In this document: one piece after another, positions 14,996-24,558 of the stretch
Numbering within the stretch: the stretch's first letter is position 1
Layout of the letters: every line of letters begins with the position of its first letter
From: Chloroflexota bacterium
GTDB taxonomy: Bacteria > Chloroflexota > Anaerolineae > UBA4142
Direction: 5' to 3'
NCBI GenBank assembly: GCA_016865935.1
Contig: VGOB01000024.1
Span: forward strand, 1 to 36,275
Length of the DNA: 36,275 bases
Position numbers and translations under genes: made by a program
The notes under the pieces: generated by a model
What the model was told of the DNA's origin: nothing
What the model saw: the letters and a program-made list of their open reading frames with translations, nothing else
The model's database searches: none

Positions 14996-17041
14996 TCAGT
15001 CCCCCAGCGCTTTGATCAATGCCTCCTTCACATCCGCATAAAACAAGATGCTGATTTTCATCGCCATTTCATCGCTCAGTTCATTCAGTTGCCGGCGTGC
15101 CGAGATGGGGATCAGGAGGGTTGTCGCACCTTTCTCAATCGCGTGTTCGGCGACGCTCACGGCGTTGGGAACAGGGTCGAGTCCTCCGCCGAGATTCAAC
15201 CCACCGACTACGACCAGCCCGCCCTTCAAACTCTTGGCGAGAAGCGCGCCGCATAACGCGAGCAGTGCCGGCAATCCCAGGAACGCTCCATTCTTTGCCG
15301 TATCAAACGCGCGTAACTGAACAGTGAACTCGTGCTCGCGTGGGTCTCGATCCCCTACCAAATCCTTGGCACGCGTCAGCAAATTCTGTTCGCCGTACTT
15401 TATGCTTTCTTTGAATGGACCGGGCACCGGGACGTTGATGATCGTCACACCCGAGCCGGGACCTTCGTTGACGTCAATGCGGTAAAGTCCCACGCCTTCG
15501 TCTATCCCACCAGGGCTGATTGCCCAAACCTGTCCAGGCGGCAGTGGATCGGTGCCAATCGAGTTTTCGCTTTGCAGTTCTGGAGTGACAACGAATTTCT
15601 CTATGCCATCTTCGCCCATTTGATAACTGAAATGTGTATTCCGAAATTCGGCGCTGCCAATCCGTTTTTGTTGCTCTTTGACGCGACGGCGGCACTCCAT
15701 CGCGAGGCGCACCGCCCATTCGATGTCCTCGTCGGCAATCGGCATTTCGCGATTAGGGTAAAGCAGTTTGAGCAAACCATCCACGGTCCGATTGACTGCC
15801 GTTGTATCGCGTCCGCTGAGCGCGCCGCCATAATTGACGCGGCCTTGAATTGCCGTGAGCCGATTATCCGAACGAAGTTGTGTCCAACACTCTGAAAGAA
15901 AGTCGCTCACAAGTCCAAAGTGTTCTGTGAACAGCAATTTGTCCATCTTGGGGATATCCCACCCCGGCAAGTAAGCGTGAATGCGATCCATGAACGCGGT
16001 ATCGTTTCGCATTTCGACGGGCAACGGTCCAAATAGATGCCCGATGCGCTGCTGATGTTCGACGTCTACCTCAAAGTTGCCGACGAAGACGAGACTCCCG
16101 CTGGCGCGAATACTTTCGCGCCCACGGCTAAATTCGCCGGACTCCATATAGCCCTTCATGATGTTGACGCCGTCTTTTTGATCGAACGAGACGCCGGAGA
16201 TTTCGTCAAAGCAAACGACGTCGTACTGGCACACCAAACCGCGCTGACCATTGCTGTTGTTGACGAACATGCGCGCGACAGTTGCCTTGCCGCCGGAGAT
16301 GAGGTGCGAGTACGGCGAGACCTGTTGGAACAAATGCGATTTGCCTGTGCCGCGCGGACCCAATTCGACAGTATTAAAGTTGCGGGCGACAAACGGAACC
16401 ATCCGCAAGATTAAAACATCCTGGGCACGCGAAGAAAAGTGTTCTGTTTCAAAACCAATACTCCGGAGAAGAAACTGCTTCCACTCTGGCACAGTAAACG
16501 CTTCACGCCCGCGCGCCAGTTCGTCGAGGACGCCGTGTTTGGATAACTGAATAGGGCGGAGCGAGGTCACTCCGAACGGACGCCCAGCTTTTTCTTGCGC
16601 GATCGCAGAATCGTACTCCAGTTGAATTTCGGCGTAAAAGCCGCCCGTGAGAATGCGCTCGTTGGACGCAACCATCGCGGCGTCAATGCGCGCATCGGTC
16701 AGCCGAAGACTGGGGAGGGTGGCGATATATGAATCGGTGTACGTGTCGAGCCGTGCAGTAATGAGATCAATCAGTTTGACCGAGCCGCGTTCGCGCGCGC
16801 GCGATTTAAACAACTCCTCTTCGCCGGGGCGCACAGTCCGTTCACGCATCTGTCGCTCGACGATTTCAAGCCCTTCCGTGATTTCTACCTCGTTCGTGCT
16901 GGCGCAATACCGCCCAAGCAGAAATTCGCCAACATAGGTTGGCACAGGATAGCGTCCGCGAAATTTCAGCGCGAGGTCTTTGCGGACGATGTACCCTTCG
17001 AATGCTTTGGCGGCAAGTTGATCGAGTTTATCGAGTTCCAT
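14996..17041 (-). CDS. brxL: BREX protein BrxL (AAA+ ATPase with Lon-like C-terminus)
   Basis: BrxL is the last core gene of type 1 BREX, an AAA+ ring that binds DNA and is needed for phage exclusion. I choose ATG 17041 (MELDKLDQLAAKAFEGYIV), preceded by AGGTGG at 8 bases; the track GTG at 17053 is an alternative. At 681 aa the length is typical. Walker A is GPRGTGKSH near 227 and Walker B is VVCFDEISG near 275. The C-terminal third has the Lon protease fold, but the Lon KDGPSAG serine position reads AKNGAFLG and the Lon GGLKEK lysine position reads GGLNLG. So the Ser-Lys dyad is absent by eye and peptidase activity is unlikely. The chosen ATG lies five bases after the pglZ stop. Confidence 0.95.
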   Translation of the reverse strand: MELDKLDQLAAKAFEGYIVRKDLALKFRGRYPVPTYVGEFLLGRYCASTNEVEITEGLEIVERQMRERTVRPGEEELFKSRARERGSVKLIDLITARLDTYTDSYIATLPSLRLTDARIDAAMVASNERILTGGFYAEIQLEYDSAIAQEKAGRPFGVTSLRPIQLSKHGVLDELARGREAFTVPEWKQFLLRSIGFETEHFSSRAQDVLILRMVPFVARNFNTVELGPRGTGKSHLFQQVSPYSHLISGGKATVARMFVNNSNGQRGLVCQYDVVCFDEISGVSFDQKDGVNIMKGYMESGEFSRGRESIRASGSLVFVGNFEVDVEHQQRIGHLFGPLPVEMRNDTAFMDRIHAYLPGWDIPKMDKLLFTEHFGLVSDFLSECWTQLRSDNRLTAIQGRVNYGGALSGRDTTAVNRTVDGLLKLLYPNREMPIADEDIEWAVRLAMECRRRVKEQQKRIGSAEFRNTHFSYQMGEDGIEKFVVTPELQSENSIGTDPLPPGQVWAISPGGIDEGVGLYRIDVNEGPGSGVTIINVPVPGPFKESIKYGEQNLLTRAKDLVGDRDPREHEFTVQLRAFDTAKNGAFLGLPALLALCGALLAKSLKGGLVVVGGLNLGGGLDPVPNAVSVAEHAIEKGATTLLIPISARRQLNELSDEMAMKISILFYADVKEALIKALGD

Positions 17042-17045
17042 AGCA

Positions 17046-19358
17046 TCAACCACCTATCGTTGTCAATTCCTGTTTGTAGATCACGCCTTCATCCGAGACC
17101 ACAACCACGAATGCGGCAGCGCCCATCCGTTCATCGTCCTCCACCAACAGTGAAGCATTGCCCTCAGCATCCGGCGCTTTGGGAGACGCGAGTGAGGTCG
17201 CCGGGTCACCGGCTTTGCTGCGAAGATCTACCTGAATGTCGGCAAGTCTACCCGCGATTTTGACGATGCAGCGCAATCCTCTCCACGTTACCGACTTGAT
17301 CTCGTAACTGGCTTGCGCGTCAGATGCTCGCGTAATCGTAAGAAGCGGGACGACACACTCCTGCGGGGACACGCCACCGTGTTCGTACTCCTTGCCAGTT
17401 TCAAAGCAACTGATGCCAGGCGCGATAGCAATGCGCGCGTCTTTGTCCCAATGCCACGGCACGGTCTGGAGATCGGTTTTGGCGTCGTCTTTCAAACGCG
17501 CACAGCGCCCCTTACGAATCTCGGTCAGATGTTCCGGCAATTGCGTTTTGGGCAACCCATCCGGCGCCATCAACCATCCATGATCGGTGATGATGACTAC
17601 CTTCTCCCAACCAGCGTCCACAAGCGATTGAATGCGCTGTACGAGCGTGCGTAATTCGCCGACGAGATGATGCGCGATTTTCCAACCATTGCCGTGTCCG
17701 TACTTGTCAATCTCTCCCAATTCTGTCCACGCCGATCTAGCAGGATCGCCAGTTTCTTCCGCGTCAAGCACTTGATAGCCGGCTTGGTCGAGCGTCTGGC
17801 GCAAGACCTCGGCGGTGACACGCACGTTGTTTTCCTTGACGTACGTGTCGAAAAGAATTTTGCCTTTGCCTGAAAACTTATCGGCAACGGGCGACACGGC
17901 AGGCTTGGCAGTTGGCGTTATGGTGGGTAGGGCGGTAAGATGCCACCCGACTTGGCAATTCAAACCGCGTTGCCGAAGCACACTTGCCAGTTGCTGCGCC
18001 ACATCAAAGCGTAGCGCGTCAGAAAAGAGGATGCATGCGCGCGAATCAATTTTCGCGGTTGGGTTCGTCGCGGGATACCCATTGAGCGCAATCGCTTTTT
18101 GAAACTCTGTCGCCAATTTTTCCAGCCACGGACGATACACCGTGCTGATCGCGGCTTTGACGGCGGCAACGTCTTCTGCGCGTTCGACGGCGGCAAGCGC
18201 GTTTAGCGCCGCGAGATCCACGCGCCAACCACGTTCCGTGTATGCCGCTGCAATTTCGCCGACGGTCGCGCCGGTGACCGGTTGCTCGGCTTCGCGCGCC
18301 AGAGTTGCCAAGTGCTCAAGCGCAACTGCGAGCGGCGCAAGTCCTAACGTACTCCACACCCACGCGCGCCGCGCCGCATTTTCGGTTTCGAGCGAATGAA
18401 TGAGTGAACGCGCATCAATTTCGTACTTCTGCCGCAGTTCACCCAGTTTTCGGCGCAACTGTTCTTCGGCGCGTTCGTTGTCTTGGGGCCACTCCGGCAT
18501 CAGTTCATCGAACATACTGATTTGCGGACGCGCATTGCGGAGTAAGGCAGGCAAGTTGGGGTACGCCTGTGGCGCTTCGGCAAATCGTTGCCACACCCGC
18601 GCCCACGCGCCTTGACGTTCGCCCAGTTTGCGCGCTCCCGTGATTTCGCCGTCTTGCTCGGGATGAAAACCGTACTTGCTCTTGCACAATTGGCAGAACG
18701 CCGTCCATTCTTCCGGTGCACACCGTTTGGCGTACTCGGCAGAATTGTTGAGCCAGAGGAGTAGATTACGCGCATCATCCGGGTTGAGCAACGCATCGAA
18801 GAACGCGGCTTTGAGCGGGGCTTGCTTTTGCAGATTGGCAATCGGTTCATCGGCAAGTTTCGAAAGCGCGCGTTGCATCGCCTCACGCGTTGCATCGTCC
18901 GCGCTGATAGGAATACCCAGTCCGCCATCTCTCGTTTGCAGAAACGCGGCGATACTCCATTCGCGTCCGTTCTTGTGAATCCACAAAACGCCGCGATATT
19001 GCAATTCGGCGAGGGGTTGCAAATGCTTGGGGCAATCTTCGACCGCGCGTAGTTCTTGCTTGCTGACGCCGGGGAGATAGATAATGGGGACGCTTTCGGC
19101 AGGTAGCGCAAACTCTGGCAACACGCCGGCAATCACGCACCGGAGCCAGTACGCGGGACCAGTGCGCTCGGCAGGATTGTACGCGCCCAGGGTGAAGATC
19201 GGCAGGCGTTCACACAATCGCGGAATCAGCGTTTGCCATTGGCGTTCTTTGTCGAGCCAAAGAACTGCCGCGGGCGCCGCCTGATCGTTTTTGTTGTACG
19301 CGCCCGCGTTCTTGAGCGCATCGGCGAGCGCGTCGAGGAAGGTTGATGCAGTTGGCAT
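17046..19358 (-). CDS. pglZ: BREX protein PglZ (alkaline-phosphatase-superfamily)
   Basis: PglZ is a core BREX protein with a phosphatase/phosphodiesterase-superfamily domain that works with the methylase PglX. Start is ATG 19358 (MPTASTFLDALADALKNAG), two bases after the stop of the upstream gene; the 22 extra track residues overlap that gene. The 770-aa product has a long helical N-terminal half, then the metal-binding PglZ signatures ILFSDALRFDVAQQL near 443 and VVIITDHGWLMAPDG near 590, and EYEHGGVSPQECVVPLL further on. These fit BREX type 1 PglZ (probably the B subtype, a judgement from sequence style). It is translated with the MAD4-like gene before it and brxL after it. Confidence 0.94.
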   Translation of the reverse strand: MPTASTFLDALADALKNAGAYNKNDQAAPAAVLWLDKERQWQTLIPRLCERLPIFTLGAYNPAERTGPAYWLRCVIAGVLPEFALPAESVPIIYLPGVSKQELRAVEDCPKHLQPLAELQYRGVLWIHKNGREWSIAAFLQTRDGGLGIPISADDATREAMQRALSKLADEPIANLQKQAPLKAAFFDALLNPDDARNLLLWLNNSAEYAKRCAPEEWTAFCQLCKSKYGFHPEQDGEITGARKLGERQGAWARVWQRFAEAPQAYPNLPALLRNARPQISMFDELMPEWPQDNERAEEQLRRKLGELRQKYEIDARSLIHSLETENAARRAWVWSTLGLAPLAVALEHLATLAREAEQPVTGATVGEIAAAYTERGWRVDLAALNALAAVERAEDVAAVKAAISTVYRPWLEKLATEFQKAIALNGYPATNPTAKIDSRACILFSDALRFDVAQQLASVLRQRGLNCQVGWHLTALPTITPTAKPAVSPVADKFSGKGKILFDTYVKENNVRVTAEVLRQTLDQAGYQVLDAEETGDPARSAWTELGEIDKYGHGNGWKIAHHLVGELRTLVQRIQSLVDAGWEKVVIITDHGWLMAPDGLPKTQLPEHLTEIRKGRCARLKDDAKTDLQTVPWHWDKDARIAIAPGISCFETGKEYEHGGVSPQECVVPLLTITRASDAQASYEIKSVTWRGLRCIVKIAGRLADIQVDLRSKAGDPATSLASPKAPDAEGNASLLVEDDERMGAAAFVVVVSDEGVIYKQELTTIGG

Positions 19359-19360
19359 GG

Positions 19361-19990
19361 CTAATCCAGTGGAAACCACGTCTGGAGAATTTGGCGTAAC
19401 CGCGTGAAGCTTGGGTCGTGGCAACGTTCCAATCCGACCTGTCTGGTGAGTTGTTCAAAGAGCGCGGCAGAACGACGTTTGTTCGTTTCTTGCAGAACAT
19501 CTTCCAGCAATTCTTTCGGTTGATGCGGCTTGGACGCATCCGTGTCCCAGCAGCCACGCTCATCTGCCAATGCGCGAATTGTGTCCCAGTCGGTGCCCAG
19601 CACTCGCGGCACATGCGGCGAATCAGACCAGACCCAGATTTCAAGTTCAGGATCGATGACGATGACGGCATTGCGATCTTGCCAACCGCTTTGATCGAGA
19701 TCAGTTTGAACCTTGCGAGCCATTTCATCCACTGTTGCTGGGCTACCGTCCCAAGTCGCATCGAAGACGACCAAGGCATATCGGTATTGGTTGACAAAGG
19801 TGCGCAAGAAATTACCTGCGCCGGTGAACACACCTGGGTCACGTTGCGGATGAGGAAAAATTTCAAAGGATGGTTGGTGGATACGTAAAGAATCGCAACG
19901 TGTATTCAACAGCGTGGCGATAGTCTTTTCTTGCTGAGTGTCAGCAACCAGTACGATCAAATCTTTCGGTCGAGAGGACTTGGCATTCAT
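19361..19990 (-). CDS. DUF4276/MAD4-like protein, possible TOPRIM nuclease partner
   Basis: A 209-aa protein beginning MNAKSSRPKDLIVLVADTQQE. It resembles DUF4276-type proteins and the MAD4 component of the methylation-associated defence system, from memory of ...DPELEIWVWSDSPHVPRVLG and the C-terminal HQPKELLEDVL...CHDPSF. Acidic clusters VADTQQE and VVFDATWDG, followed by VIVIDPELE, could be a TOPRIM-like metal site; this is inference. It overlaps the ATPase gene before it by 4 bases (ATGA) and is followed 2 bases later by pglZ. The pair ATPase + small acidic-motif protein recalls OLD/Gabija-like nuclease systems split into two chains. Confidence 0.68.
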   Translation of the reverse strand: MNAKSSRPKDLIVLVADTQQEKTIATLLNTRCDSLRIHQPSFEIFPHPQRDPGVFTGAGNFLRTFVNQYRYALVVFDATWDGSPATVDEMARKVQTDLDQSGWQDRNAVIVIDPELEIWVWSDSPHVPRVLGTDWDTIRALADERGCWDTDASKPHQPKELLEDVLQETNKRRSAALFEQLTRQVGLERCHDPSFTRLRQILQTWFPLD

Positions 19991-21300
19991 CCGAGGACTC
20001 CGGATGCGTAAAGCGTGGCAAGATCAGTTTGCCCCTTCCAATCGCGCAGGCGGGGGTGATCGTTGCCGGCAACAATATCGGTTGCTCCGGATGGGTTCTT
20101 GGCAAAGCAAAGTATCTGATCCAGTTGCGCCAGGCGTAACATCAGCGGGGAGTGCGTCGCTAACAGCACCTGTCCATCGTATACTGACGACAAAGACTGG
20201 AAAACCGCTTCAATCGCGCGCGGATGAATTCCATTTTCTGGCTCTTCAATCAAATACACGCCACCGTGTTCGGGCAAATACGCCAACAGCGTTAGCGCTA
20301 GAAAGCGGAGCGTGCCATCGGACAAAAGCCACGAAGGCACCGGCTCGCCGCCCGACTTGTATTGAACCGCCAAATACAAGTGACGATCTTCTTTGCGAGT
20401 GACGACGTCAATTTTTTGTACATCCGGCAATACCGTTCGCACATGATCGAGCCACTCGCGACAAGTCTCGGGATTCTTTTTGTCCAACTCTTGGACGACC
20501 AGGGGCAAATTTGAACCATCCATGCGAAAAGTACGTGGCAAGGAAGGACTACACGGACGACGCATCATGGCGCTGTTGAGCGCGAGCGTTTGAATATTAT
20601 TCATCAGCAAGTTGCGAATCCAAATCGAAACAGGAAACTTTTCACTATCTTCCGGTAGGTTTGCCAGTGCCGCTTTGCGCGGTCCAACGCGAAACACGTT
20701 ATTCCATTTGGTTGTCTCGGAATAGAATGTGTCGTTGCCCGTGTCGGTTTTGGTAACCACCTTTCGCCAACCCGCGGTACGTCTGCCACTTGTCGTCATC
20801 AGCGTTTCGGGAGGAGTCGGTTCCATCGGGAATAGCATAACTTGCTGGGGCGGCGTGTCTTCCATTTCTTCGGATGAAAGCCAAAGCGTCTCTCCCAAGA
20901 TCGTCAACTCACCCTCTTTTCCATTTTCACCAATCGAAACGGCGTACCGCGCGCGTTTGGTCTTGCCATTCGTCACAGATTGCTGAACGAAATCCGGCAC
21001 GTTCAACTCGATCGCCAATTCAAAGCGATCAGATGCCTGATTGAATATCAACTCGCTTGACTCAGTGGCGCGCCCACGCGACTCTCCCGGTTTTTCGCGG
21101 ATGAGCAAGGCGTCTTCCAGACCCAGCTTCAGAAAATCACCGAGCAAGCCCATCACGTCGAGAAATGCGCTCTTGCCGGTCGCGTTCGCGCCAACAAGAA
21201 TCTGAAATGGCTGGAGCGGTTGATCGATATAATGCAAGCACCGATAATTCAATGCCTGCACACGCGAAATAATGGGTAGTCGTTTTCTGCGTTTTGTCAT
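19987..21300 (-). CDS. AAA/ABC-type (SMC/OLD-like) ATPase, MAD3-like
   Basis: A 437-aa ATPase of the AAA_15/AAA_21 class. N-terminal strands SRVQALNYRCLHYID lead to Walker A GANATGKSAFL (about 37-47). A middle insert of some 250 residues follows. The C-terminal half holds LLSDGTLRFLALTLLAYL (signature-like), Walker B with catalytic Glu VYLIEEPENGIHP near 346, and the His-loop LATHSPLML. Start is ATG 21300 with GAGGG 5 bases upstream. It is the first gene of a unit with its own promoter, sitting inside the BREX locus between pglX and pglZ. Its partner overlaps by 4 bases. A DNA-end or damage sensing role is likely by family, and defence is likely by context. Confidence 0.85.
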   Translation of the reverse strand: MTKRRKRLPIISRVQALNYRCLHYIDQPLQPFQILVGANATGKSAFLDVMGLLGDFLKLGLEDALLIREKPGESRGRATESSELIFNQASDRFELAIELNVPDFVQQSVTNGKTKRARYAVSIGENGKEGELTILGETLWLSSEEMEDTPPQQVMLFPMEPTPPETLMTTSGRRTAGWRKVVTKTDTGNDTFYSETTKWNNVFRVGPRKAALANLPEDSEKFPVSIWIRNLLMNNIQTLALNSAMMRRPCSPSLPRTFRMDGSNLPLVVQELDKKNPETCREWLDHVRTVLPDVQKIDVVTRKEDRHLYLAVQYKSGGEPVPSWLLSDGTLRFLALTLLAYLPEHGGVYLIEEPENGIHPRAIEAVFQSLSSVYDGQVLLATHSPLMLRLAQLDQILCFAKNPSGATDIVAGNDHPRLRDWKGQTDLATLYASGVLG

Positions 21301-21337
21301 CGTTCCCTCACGACTTCAATTTGCTGTTCAATTCGCG

Positions 21338-21366
21338 ATTGTATCCCGGCTTGGAGTTTGAGTCAA
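21338..21366 (-). promoter_or_regulatory. Internal promoter of the ATPase/MAD4-like unit
   Basis: On the minus strand TTGACT (21366-21361) and TACAAT (21343-21338) are 17 bases apart in the 83-base gap between pglX and the ATPase gene. Transcription should start near 21331, leaving a 30-base leader. It could also feed pglZ and brxL. Confidence 0.8.
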
Positions 21367-21383
21367 CATACCAACCTCCAAAA

Positions 21384-24300
21384 TCACTTCTTCGCCTTCG
21401 CCTTCTCCGCGCGCGTGTAATGCAAATCGTTCAGCCGCTCACTCCCATCAGGATTCTTGCCGCGATCCTTGTTCCAGTTGATCGTGAATTTGCTCCGCAA
21501 GACGCCCGCCATCACGAACGGGCGAATGTTCAGCCGCACGCCGTCGTTCAGGTCTGGCTCCCAGCCCAGCGGTTGCTCTGCCAACGATTTCCAGCGCACG
21601 AAAATATCATACGGTGGTTCGCCTTCTCGAATCTGTTGCAATTTCTTTTGCAGTTCCAGCGCGGCGACGAGCCGACCATCCGCGCCTGCGACGCCTGCTT
21701 TTTGGTCTGCGCGTTGCGCCGTAATCCACGCGCCGAGATAGTGATAGATGAGATTGTCGAGCCGCGTGGCATCCAGTTTGTGATAGTTGACGAGCGCGGC
21801 AAAGCCGTCCTTGCGTCCGTCCCAAATGTGCCAGATGAATGGGCGATTGTGAAAGAGTTGGCAGTGCTGGGCAAAGAATCCATCACGCAACCATTCGTCC
21901 AGTCCTTTGCCCGCAAAGCCAGCATTGGCTAAAAGTTGCGCAATGCTATCTGGCGACAAGCCATCTTCAAATGCTTGATTGAGAAATGCGCGCAGATGTT
22001 CTGCCGCAGGTTGTTCTCCAGCGACGGGCGGCAAGCAAACGATGCCATCCTTGTCTGCGAGTTCAACGAGTTTGTCTGCTTTTTGTTGATGCCATTGATA
22101 ACCCAGCAAGCGCGCGACGGCGACTTGGAGAATGTTATCCGATGTGGCAACATCGCCATCAAAGAGCCATTGCGTTGGGTCGTGTGAGCCTGGTTCGGGA
22201 AGTGAGCCTTTTTCTTCAGCAACTCTTTGCCAATGCTCCAGATCGAATGGTATTTTGAGCAGGGCTCCAGGTGTAATTCCGATTCTCTTATCAACGCGGC
22301 GCACGGCCTCACGAAAATCGTGCGACGAGCAAAAAGCCCAAATAGCCCCAAGATGAGCTTGGTTGTGAGGAACAAGCACTGCGGTTTTTTGATCGTACAA
22401 TTCACCTGTGTACATAGTACAGTGCAATTGCCTCATACGAGTGACGGCAACGCCTTGACGTCCATAGGCTACATTGTCTACACCGGGTCGCAACATACCT
22501 TTTCCACCAGTACCCCAGTCAATAACGAACTCTCTCCCAGAATACTCTTTTGTTGAAATGACGGTACCCTGCATCGGTCGCCACGGAGGCAACAATGTCG
22601 GGAGTTCCCAAAAGGCTCTTGTCCAACGCTCAGTGTCGCCACTCACTATACCTCGGGGACTTGTTGCATATTTCTCTAGTAAAAGTCCACTCCTGCTTAT
22701 CTCAAAAGTTATTTGATCGTCTGGGTTATTGTGCTGGTCTGCCTGTGTCAGAGAAATCAGTCCGGCGTTTCGTAATCTCTCGGCTTTTTCGGTAGGCAGA
22801 CGCGGAGCTGAGGAATCAAATCCAACAAATGTGTGCGTATTACATGGAGGCATATTGGAATCAATCACAAGTGCAACAAAGGCACCTGCAGCTTGTGAAC
22901 TCTCAAATCCTCCCTCACCAAGCGTGGAAATCATGTTCAATGATTTCTTGGCCAAGATGGTTTTTCGTAGTTTCTTATAAGAACTCAAAAACATCCAGTT
23001 CTGTGGTGTGACCAAAGCGCATGTACCACCTTCGGCAGAAAAAAACCAACAACGTTGAAGAAAGGCAGTGGCTAGGTCAGCCTTCCCTTCAGAATATTGA
23101 GTTGTGAGGTAATCTCTCAGTGTCTTATCCTGCTTTTTTATTCCCAGGTACGGTACATTCGTCGCGACGAGTGTGTACTTGCCAGCCAGCAACTGCGTCG
23201 CGCTCGCCACCTCTTCTGCCGCCGCGCCAAATACTGCCGCAACTGGGTCTTCGCTCTCGCGTTCCTTCGCCAACGCCTTTTCCAACACGGGCGCAACTTG
23301 CGCGTAATCCGCCGTGAACATTCGGTCGCGCGCCGCCAACTCGGCAGGATTGATTAAACTTCCCAGGTCAGGCGCATTCTTGAACAATTCATACAATCGC
23401 TCCAGCGTCGTTCGCAGGTTTACATCCTTGCCCGCCAGTTTCGTCCACTCGCTCAACTGCCCTTGCACCGCAATCCCCGTGCACGCAATTTGCGGAATCG
23501 GAATCTTGCGATATCCACCCGACTTCCACGCCGCCAGCGCGAGCGCAAACGCCGCAATCTGCGTACAGCGCGGGTCCAGTTCCAATCCAAAGATATTGTC
23601 GCGCAAGACCGCATCGCCCGCGTCCACCGCTGACAAACCTTCTTCTTCCATTCGCATTTTGCGAATCATCTCGAACGCCGCCACATCGAAATGTCCCGAA
23701 CCACAACACGGGTCCATAAATCGAATCAGCGCGGCGCGTTCGGGAAATCCTGGGAACGTCCCCGCCGCAGGCGTGCCATCGTCAAGGAAACGCAGATAGG
23801 CGAATTCACGCACGAGCGGACTGTTCGGATGTCGCGCCGCCCACCACGCGCCGAGCGTATTGTCGAGCAAAAAGCGCACCATATAATCTTCGGTGAACAA
23901 TTGCGTCACAGGCGAAATATCCGCACCGCCGATTTTGCGCTCGCTCGCGTTTACCTCTTTCTTTTTCTTCGATTGCCAAAACTGATAAACCCAGCCCAGC
24001 GCATCATCCGCGACGAACAACGCGGGCGGCAAACTTGCCAGGATGTTCTCCAACGCCTGCCGACCTTCGAGTGCGAAACGCACGCGCGCGCACGGGTCGT
24101 CAGTGCGAAAAATCCCAGGAAGCATCGCGCTCGCGTACCGCGCGGCGACTTGCCACGCATCGGGTTCACCTTCTTCCGCTGCCAGTTCTTCACATTCCGT
24201 CAGCGTCACGGCGACGCCCGTTGGATGCATCAACAAATTATTTTCGGCGAGGAAACGCGCAAACAGCATTCGATGCCATTGCGAGTACGCAATCTCTTCG

Positions 24301-24527
24301 ACGAGCATCGGCGTGCCATCCTGCCGATTGCCATTGCCGAGTTGCCTGGCTTTGGCGCGCAGAGCATTGCGGAGTTGGCGTTGCTCTGGCGATAGCGAAG
24401 TAAACGCGTGCTCTTTATCGAAAGCCAGCGTGGCAAGCACGACCCGCGCCGCGTCTTCGGATGCGTCGCGGGCATTGATAATCGCGCGTTCGAGCGCACT
24501 ACGGAGTTCAGTGGGGAGTGGGGGCAA
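21384..24527 (-). CDS. pglX: BREX adenine-specific DNA methyltransferase PglX
   Basis: PglX methylates adenine in the BREX recognition site, marking host DNA and taking part in exclusion. It has 1047 aa. The AdoMet motif I is FMDPCCGSGHFDVAAFE (about 270), followed by NIFGLELDPRCTQIAAFAL. The catalytic motif IV reads TNVPYLG (about 456), with Val where most N6-adenine methylases have Pro (NPPY); the flanking Asn, Pro and Tyr are kept. The C-terminal half contains the target-recognition region (WRPMQGT, RQGVAVTRMRQ). The start is TTG at 24527 with GAGGT six bases upstream; no better start is visible. It lies behind the accessory nucleotidyltransferase pair. Confidence 0.94.
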   Translation of the reverse strand: MPPLPTELRSALERAIINARDASEDAARVVLATLAFDKEHAFTSLSPEQRQLRNALRAKARQLGNGNRQDGTPMLVEEIAYSQWHRMLFARFLAENNLLMHPTGVAVTLTECEELAAEEGEPDAWQVAARYASAMLPGIFRTDDPCARVRFALEGRQALENILASLPPALFVADDALGWVYQFWQSKKKKEVNASERKIGGADISPVTQLFTEDYMVRFLLDNTLGAWWAARHPNSPLVREFAYLRFLDDGTPAAGTFPGFPERAALIRFMDPCCGSGHFDVAAFEMIRKMRMEEEGLSAVDAGDAVLRDNIFGLELDPRCTQIAAFALALAAWKSGGYRKIPIPQIACTGIAVQGQLSEWTKLAGKDVNLRTTLERLYELFKNAPDLGSLINPAELAARDRMFTADYAQVAPVLEKALAKERESEDPVAAVFGAAAEEVASATQLLAGKYTLVATNVPYLGIKKQDKTLRDYLTTQYSEGKADLATAFLQRCWFFSAEGGTCALVTPQNWMFLSSYKKLRKTILAKKSLNMISTLGEGGFESSQAAGAFVALVIDSNMPPCNTHTFVGFDSSAPRLPTEKAERLRNAGLISLTQADQHNNPDDQITFEISRSGLLLEKYATSPRGIVSGDTERWTRAFWELPTLLPPWRPMQGTVISTKEYSGREFVIDWGTGGKGMLRPGVDNVAYGRQGVAVTRMRQLHCTMYTGELYDQKTAVLVPHNQAHLGAIWAFCSSHDFREAVRRVDKRIGITPGALLKIPFDLEHWQRVAEEKGSLPEPGSHDPTQWLFDGDVATSDNILQVAVARLLGYQWHQQKADKLVELADKDGIVCLPPVAGEQPAAEHLRAFLNQAFEDGLSPDSIAQLLANAGFAGKGLDEWLRDGFFAQHCQLFHNRPFIWHIWDGRKDGFAALVNYHKLDATRLDNLIYHYLGAWITAQRADQKAGVAGADGRLVAALELQKKLQQIREGEPPYDIFVRWKSLAEQPLGWEPDLNDGVRLNIRPFVMAGVLRSKFTINWNKDRGKNPDGSERLNDLHYTRAEKAKAKK

Positions 24528-24558
24528 AGCGTGACCTCAAATCGTGGTAGACTTGGAA

